Source: Cryptomeria japonica (lineage: Eukaryota > Streptophyta > Pinopsida > Cupressales > Cupressaceae). From it: a stretch of 64,000 nucleotides of DNA. Every line of letters begins with the position of its first letter. Position 1 is the first letter of the stretch. The translations under genes and the position numbers were made by a program. The notes beneath the pieces were generated by a model, which was not told the DNA's origin, made no database searches, and worked only from the letters and a program-made list of their open reading frames with translations. Below, one piece after another: positions 58,265-64,000 of the stretch. The DNA lies in assembly GCF_030272615.1 (NCBI RefSeq), contig NC_081415.1, forward strand, positions 598,613,335 through 598,677,334. Reading direction: 5' to 3'.

Positions 58265-59375
58265 TGTAGTGTCCTAAAATTGCACCCTTTGCAATTTTGA
58301 TCACATTTGGGGCCCTCACCTTACTGTTCTCATCTTCATGCTTGACTGGGACCTATTTATGCCTCCCCCATGCACCAAACCCCACATTTGCATACTTTAC
58401 CTTGCTAGGACCTCGTGTCCTTGCCCTAAATTGCGGTAGGACCAAGGCGTGGCACCATGGTCCTCCTCAATTGGGCCCTAATTTGAACCCTTGTCCCTAT
58501 CTCAAATTTGAGTAGGAAACTTTTCTCCATGTCGGCCTATGTCAAAAAATTAATATTATTGATGGTAAGCAAGTATATAGGAGGTCTTCCCCTCTCATTT
58601 GATCATAAGAAGCAATAAGGCAATAAGGAGGAGATGATCATAAGGCAAGGAAGATTACATCAAGCATTCCTCAAGGCTACATATTCTTCATCTATCTACC
58701 AAAGCAACATTACATCATTTGTTTGCAAGCATGTGTGTGTGATTAGGGTTTCATGCCTTTTCATACAACATATGTGATTGCATTCAAAAAGAAAAGCATA
58801 TACCTTTCCATTATTTAGTTGATTATTTGCAATATTTCATTTAAGGTTGATTCCAAACCGAGGTTTGACCAAAGGCAAACCCCTATTCCCAACACATTTC
58901 TCTTTCCTTCTGTGTGCATGAAGTAGGCGTGTAGTTGTACTTTTGGAATTAAATTTTATTTGCAAAGACGAAAAAACCCTTTTCAACACGTAGAAAGTTC
59001 AGAGGACCAAGGCGATGGGCACCCTAGTCCCTGCACACTATCCCGACTATTTTTGGCATATTTCATAGGGCAGCTCCGAATCATCTCAAAATTTTCAGAT
59101 CCATGTGCACGGCTGAATCTCAAATCTGTAGCTCATTGTTTCCGCATATTTTCCTTCAATTCTCAACATTTTACACTATTTTTACAATTCAATTTACAAA
59201 AGAGGAAAACCGAAATCAATCCAATCCACTCAGTATTCAAACCTTGTCTCATTTAGGATTGGATCTAATGGATTCATCTCCTATTTTGAATGTAAAGTCC
59301 TCCAAGTGAAAATTGCTTTAGTAATTTCTCCCTTCCATTTGGTGAATTTGCTAAGCTCAAATTTTCCACTTTACA
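58265..59375 (+). mobile_element. Solo LTR, about 1.1 kb, with CATAG target duplication
   Basis: The element begins TGTAGTGTCCTAAAATTGCA (58265) and ends TTTACA (59375). CATAG lies immediately on both sides (58260-58264 and 59376-59380), the five-base duplication expected from integrase. No coding sequence lies inside, so this is a solo LTR left by recombination. The start phrase TGTAGTGTCCTAAAATT and the GGGCCCTCACCTT stretch are of the kind I associate with Ty3-gypsy LTRs; that lineage call is an inference. Orientation is inferred from the promoter-like order and is less certain. Confidence 0.75.
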
Positions 59376-60538
59376 CATAGGAGGTTCCCAACTATCATCA
59401 CCACCATTAACATTTTCTTCTTAATTTTCTTTAGTAACTACTCAAGCAAGAGGGATGGCAATAGTTAGATGAGGATTTTTTGGGAGCATGGCTAGCTATG
59501 ATTTCCTCCACCAATAGGCAAAAAAGAGGAAAAGGACCTACTACTAGGCCACAATCTGTTGGCAATATGTTGGATTTGGTCAAGTGTTGTCATTGATGTC
59601 AACACTCTATCTCGGTTGGATATGGTTTTGCTATCTTGGTTGGACTTGGTGTTTATCTTGGTTTTGGCTATGATTCTGATCCGGTATGATTAGATCCCTT
59701 GTTTTAGTTTTGGATGATTATTCAGGATGGTTTTATGCTTGTCATATTCAGTTGGTTCATAATTTGGTGCTCTGGAAGCTATCGCTTATGTTCCCGATTG
59801 GTATTTCTCGGTACCGATTAGCGATATTTGATGATATGATTTGGTGATTTTGGTCCAGCTTATGGAAATGGCTTCTAATGTGCTGAAGGTGTTTCTTGAT
59901 CATATCCCAATTGTTTGGTGGCTTCGCATTAGCTAGTGTGCTAAAGGTGTTTCTTGATCATGTCCCAATTATTTGGTGGCTTCGCATTGGCTGGCATGCT
60001 AATATGGTAGTCCTATTTGGGTCTGGTTATATATTATGTGTTATTGGACTGAGGATTTCTACCAGTTGGTGAAACATGTTGGAGATTGGTCTTAGCATGA
60101 TTTCCGGCGGATATAATTGTTTGGGAATTTGTTTTAGGTCCATGCTATGTGATGTAAATCATAATATTGGTCCAGTGATATCATATAATTTATTTTCTGT
60201 AACTATGGGTTTATGGGCTTAGGGTTTAGCATACCTTAGCATAAGGTTGATGATCTATATTTATAGGTGACTTATTCATGTAATTTTGATATCGATGGAA
60301 AGTATGAGATTGATGGTTGTGTTTGCATTATTAGAGGAAGGTTTATGTGCGAACAAGTGATATATCATTGGACAGAAAGTTTTGTTGTTATAGGGAAGAC
60401 ATTTGTGCTTAACCAGAACTGTATCAAGCATTAGGAGATGCTACTTTAACAATTCATTCTTTCTAGATTGCAGTCTGATGCTTTTGCAAGTGCAATCCCC
60501 ACTGTAATCATTTCACATACTATTGCAGAATTATTATT

Positions 60539-61636
60539 TGATGTTTTAGGACTTGGAGGCAACTGAGAGGGGGTGGGGGGGGGGGGGGGGGGTGAATCAG
60601 TTGTCTATTAATATCAACCCAAATATAACTTGATCAAACTTGATGCATAATACCGATAAACCAAACTTAATGTCGATTAACAGTTTAACAGTTAATAACA
60701 ATACCGGTGAAGCTTAATGCATGAAATAGAAAGAGAAATAACATCCACAACACATAACACAAATATTTGTACGTGGAAACCCTATGAGGGGAAAAACCAT
60801 GGTGGGAAACCTTACCCACAATCAGATTATACTACTGTAGATAGTATGTGTGTACAAATGGGGTCTGCACATGCAGAAAGGCCAACTACCTAGAGCTCAC
60901 TGTTCAATCACAAAATGAGAGTCACTCTGACTACAATATGATGATTAAATCCTAGATAATGTACTGCTCAAAATAGAATCTTCATATGCTAGATTCAGTA
61001 AGGCTCTGATTGTCTTCTTCAAACCTTCCTTGAATCTTCAAATGATGTCTGCATGAGTAGCTCTGCTTATATTCGCATATACCAAATATCACAACCTTAT
61101 AATACCTTATAATCTTCTTTTCTGCCATATAATCTCACAAATGAGATCTTACATATATACCAAAACCTAAGACCAAATGTGTAGGTTGGCTCAATAAGAA
61201 TATTACAATTATAAATGAATCAATATGTGATGCATCATGTCGGCTCAATGCATTTACAATAATAACCAGTCAATAAATCATCTCCATAATGTGTCATGTT
61301 GATCTGGAATAGATAACGCATGTCGGTCCATAACCTAAACCAATTTTCCGGTAACAACAAATATGCCAATTCGATTAGACCAATAACCAAATCACCAAAT
61401 CCAAGTGTCCAAACCATGTCTTCGACATAACCAAGTAATCTTCAGATGATAACAAGTCATCCTCAATGCCGGTGAACAATATAACTTGTCGTGAACCAAA
61501 TACCGGTGACTGTGCATAAGTCACTGAACATGCTGGTGAACATAAACAAAGATATCTAGAAAGATAGGTGCCGATAAGTGTTGACAAGTGTTGATATCAA
61601 TGACAAAACCAATGCAACACATCCATAATACCAACA
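60539..61636 (-). mobile_element. Nested solo LTR, reverse orientation, TTATT target duplication
   Basis: On the plus strand the insert begins TGATGTTTTAGGACTTGGAG and ends ATAATACCAACA. TTATT flanks it on both sides (60534-60538 and 61637-61641). Read on the minus strand, it starts TGTTGGTATTATGGATG, contains GTTTCCCACCATGGTTTTTC and GTTTCCACGTAC (processing-region phrases) and ends with a C-run followed by CTCTCAGTTG and CATCA. It is a 1098-bp solo LTR inside another solo LTR. The outer LTR resumes without loss at 61642. Confidence 0.85.
60571..60592. repeat. G-run near the inner LTR end
   Basis: GGGGGTGGGG then more than fifteen G in a row. A matching C-run (61815-61829) lies near the end of the outer LTR. 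Such runs vary through slippage and could form G-quadruplexes; exact length here may be unreliable in the assembly. Confidence 0.8.
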
Positions 61637-61869
61637 TTATTGTGGGTAGGGTTTCCTATCGTGTTGTTCACTTTATCAAGTTTTCCACATCAAAAATATT
61701 GGTTTTGTGTGTGTTGTGCTTTCATGTTTTATCTTTCATTGTGATGGTTTCCTTGTGCTCTAGTATAAGGTTTTAATCTGCAATAGTTATGATTTATGTT
61801 AGTAAACTAATTCACCCCCCCCCCCCCCCTCTTAGTTTACTCCCAGTATCAAATATGTCTAACACAGTC

Positions 61870-62890
61870 CTCCTCCTTGAGCATGGTATATGCTTACAAG
61901 AGGAGTAAAATCCTAAAAATGAGCCTCCTAATGACCACAAGCAAGATGGCTTTGACCATGACAATTCTCTTGAGAAGGAGACCAACCTCGAGAGAAGGTG
62001 GGGAGTCAAGTGAATCCTATCCACAATACAAGGGGCATTACCCTAAAGATTCAGTAAAACATGTATGTGATCCACCTCAAGTAAAATTTCAATTGCTTGC
62101 ACTTGAATTCGCAATAACAAAATTAAAAAAATCATACTTTTAACATATTTATAAAAATTTGATGATCAATAAAACATCCAAAAAGAATACTATAATTTTT
62201 ATCTTTTCATATGCTAAACAAAATCTTCACTCTAAAATCATGCTAGTTTTGAATGGATTTATAAGGCATTTGAGGCTAGTCCCCTAATAAGACCATATGC
62301 TAAGAACATGACTCAAGGTTGAATGGCTTGAAAGAGTTGTGTATCCAGGAACAAATATTTTGAGCTATTAAAAAATAAATAAAGCTTGATGTTTTTGAAA
62401 TTATTGATGTCCACAAAAAAGGCAATAGGGATTAGGAACACCAACAGGATGTTATGCAATCGATGGGGAGGCCTTAAAAAAAGGTAGTAGACATAATGAG
62501 CCAATTTAGCATCCAACATTGTGAACCATATGATTTTGAACCCGCGTTACCTAACTAACACTAGTGGACCTACAAATATCATTGTTGATTTAAGGTGGGA
62601 AAATTGTGACCCAAAAATGGGGGGAAAGATGTTGATACCCTTGATGAAGCTTTTTATTTTAGAAATTAGTATTTGGATACCATCTCCAGTATTTTCCACC
62701 AAGTATTGCATGATGAGTATGAATCCTATGAACCATATCAGTTCAAATGGCTTTTATAACCATGTTAAAGAACAATACGAAAAACAAAACCATTCTAGAG
62801 AAGCTAAGGAAACATAGCTTCAAATTCTTACCAAATAGATTTTATCATAAAGGTCCCTTGAACTTAAACAACATCTTTCATAATTGAAGG
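61870..62890. other. Probable 3' part of a LINE relic, not resolved
   Basis: No clean frame. On the minus strand, scattered blocks continue the LINE-like sequence found at 62900-63500, but stops are too frequent to assign domains. A 98-codon plus-strand frame (62521-62817) is probably chance. Confidence 0.3.
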
Positions 62891-62899
62891 GTTTAAATA

Positions 62900-63520
62900 C
62901 CAATCCTCTTTCAACCTAGTTTCCCTACTAAATGACCAAAAGAAATCCAATGCCACACAAAAAAATTCCAAGCTTCATTACCATCAAGAGAATGAATGAT
63001 CCACTTAGTGGAGAATAATTCCAACCCTCTTGATTTATGATGAAGACAATAGAATTTTGATGCCACATAATGGAAACCTTGATGATTAGCCTGAGAATAC
63101 TAGAGAAAATCATGAAGAATCCTCTTTGATTTCAAATAAAAAGTTTTAGAGGGAACACAAAAATAAGAATAGTAAACATGGGTGGACATGAGAATCTTGA
63201 AACAAATTCTGAAATTTTCATCTAGACAAAAAAAATTGGTGACCTAATAAGCCATTTTTTTATTCCTAACAATAATAGTTTTCCACAAAGAGATCATGGA
63301 TGCCTAAAATGCAAAAGGGATGTCCAAAAAAAATTAAAGCTTTACCAAGGTCAATTCATTGAGCCATAAAAAATAATTAATCCAAGAAGGCTTGGAAAGG
63401 AAGGATTATTTAATATAACATTGAGTCTTTTTTCATTTAATGAAAAAAATTGAGGCCTTATAGAAAATATCCAAACATTGAAGAGTCTACCTTATGTTAT
63501 TTTCTTCTTCCAAAAGACTA
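62900..63520 (-). pseudogene. LINE (L1-type) reverse-transcriptase C-terminal remnant
   Basis: In minus-strand translation across several stops, the order of motifs matches the thumb region after plant L1 reverse transcriptase: ENFRICFKILMSTHVYYSYF, SKTFYLKSKRILHDFL, a one-stop gap, then GFHYVASKFYCL, SRGLELFSTKWIIHSL and EAWNFFVWHWIS. In intact LINEs the last part reads roughly LPKxxGGLGL. No catalytic YADD motif, endonuclease or RNase H could be found in the window; the rest may lie past 64000 or be lost. Confidence 0.5.
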
Positions 63521-63529
63521 AGAAAAGAA

Positions 63530-64000
63530 TCATTGTCAAAGTGGTTATTCACGAGATAAGATGAAGAATTGGGTAAAGAAATACCTTTAGTCAATTCTTG
63601 AGAAAACAAATAAGCTAGGGAGGTACCCAAACCCTTCATACATGAGCACATACAAATTTGAAAGTAGAGGAATATTTACTTTATACTTCAAAAGAGACCA
63701 AACACATTATATTTTTTACCATTTATAATAAGAAAAATAGAGACACCATAAAAAGGCATACACAAAACAAATGAATTGAGATCCAAAACCTCAGCCTTAT
63801 ACTAATGTGAAGATAAAGGGCTACTTAATAAGATCTTAATCCTTGGAAAATTTAGCCTTGATGAAAAGAGCATGTTGATGAGATCATTAGGCCTATTACA
63901 TGTCTTCCCAAACTACAATAATATTATTCAATTATATGTATTTATATTTGATAAAGGGGTAAGTGCACAAACATGGGGGACCAAAAAGATGCCAAGAACA
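63530..64000. other. Window edge, no gene recognised
   Basis: AT-rich sequence that may continue the LINE relic on the minus strand, but I can support no motif in it. Confidence 0.35.

Larger units (their letters stand above)
59557..61864 (+). mobile_element. Solo copia-type LTR interrupted by another LTR
   Basis: It begins TGTTGGCAATATGTTGGATT and ends AATATGTCTAACA, with flanks CAATC (59552-59556) and CAGTC (61865-61869), a five-base duplication with one mismatch. After removing the inner insertion (60539-61636) and its extra TTATT, it is about 1.2 kb. It shares TGTTGTCATTGATGTCAACA with the LTR at about 15200, and has a phrase GTTTTCCACATCAAAAATAT plus a C-run before CTCTTAGTTT near the 3' end, as in copia LTRs. 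An internal 58-bp tandem duplication lies at 59881-59996. Confidence 0.7.

Overview
This is a window of plant nuclear DNA, AT-rich, very poor in genes and built almost entirely of decayed mobile elements. Ty1-copia domains, gypsy-like LTRs, a CACTA (En/Spm) transposon with plant-type introns, a LINE fragment and a plant-type AAA-ATPase all point to a seed plant with a large, repeat-bloated genome. A gymnosperm would fit, but that is an inference from style only. The single ordinary, apparently intact host gene is a BCS1-like AAA-ATPase at 55496-56992 (+).

Layout. 1-650: AT-rich tandem repeats. 650-15000: two tandem copies of a unit of about 7 kb (about 950-8021 and 8022-14990). Each carries a decayed multi-exon gene of unknown family (-), a strand-switching CA-to-TG microsatellite, and a 5'-truncated copia polyprotein (+) with shared and private lesions. 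The second copy runs on into a 3' region that looks like an LTR (to about 16480). 16500-29000: low-complexity and LTR-like DNA. It includes a decayed coiled-coil ORF (19930-21400, -), several direct repeats, a foldback of about 225 bp (23663-23887) and a gypsy-like LTR promoter near 25832.

29600-43600 is the most interesting region: a CACTA element read on the minus strand. Gene 1 (43565-34274) is a TNP2-type transposase with a CPC-type N-terminal domain, the TNP2 core, DUF4218 and DUF4216 regions and a poly-Asp tail. Gene 2 (33814-29962) joins a SET-type lysine methyltransferase-like domain to a Transposase_24 (Ptta/En/Spm)-like domain and a basic tail. Most exon edges still show GT-AG. Many stops sit where CGA or CAG codons would be expected, as in methylation-driven decay. 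A block of about 5 kb (about 38222-43190) interrupts gene 1 exon 2 and carries a near-intact ORF of about 1050 codons (39119-42270, +). That ORF belongs to a family present three times in this window (19930-21400 -, 39119-42270 +, 48486-49762 -).

43600-55400: repeats, minisatellites and a copia integrase fragment. 57000-64000: the ATPase 3' region with an exact 50-bp tandem duplication, then a solo LTR with its target duplication (58265-59375), a second solo LTR interrupted by a third in the opposite orientation (59557-61864, with 60539-61636 inside), and a LINE reverse-transcriptase remnant on the minus strand. I saw no tRNA, rRNA or CRISPR array. Splice sites and boundaries were read by eye and have not been tested against transcripts or databases.
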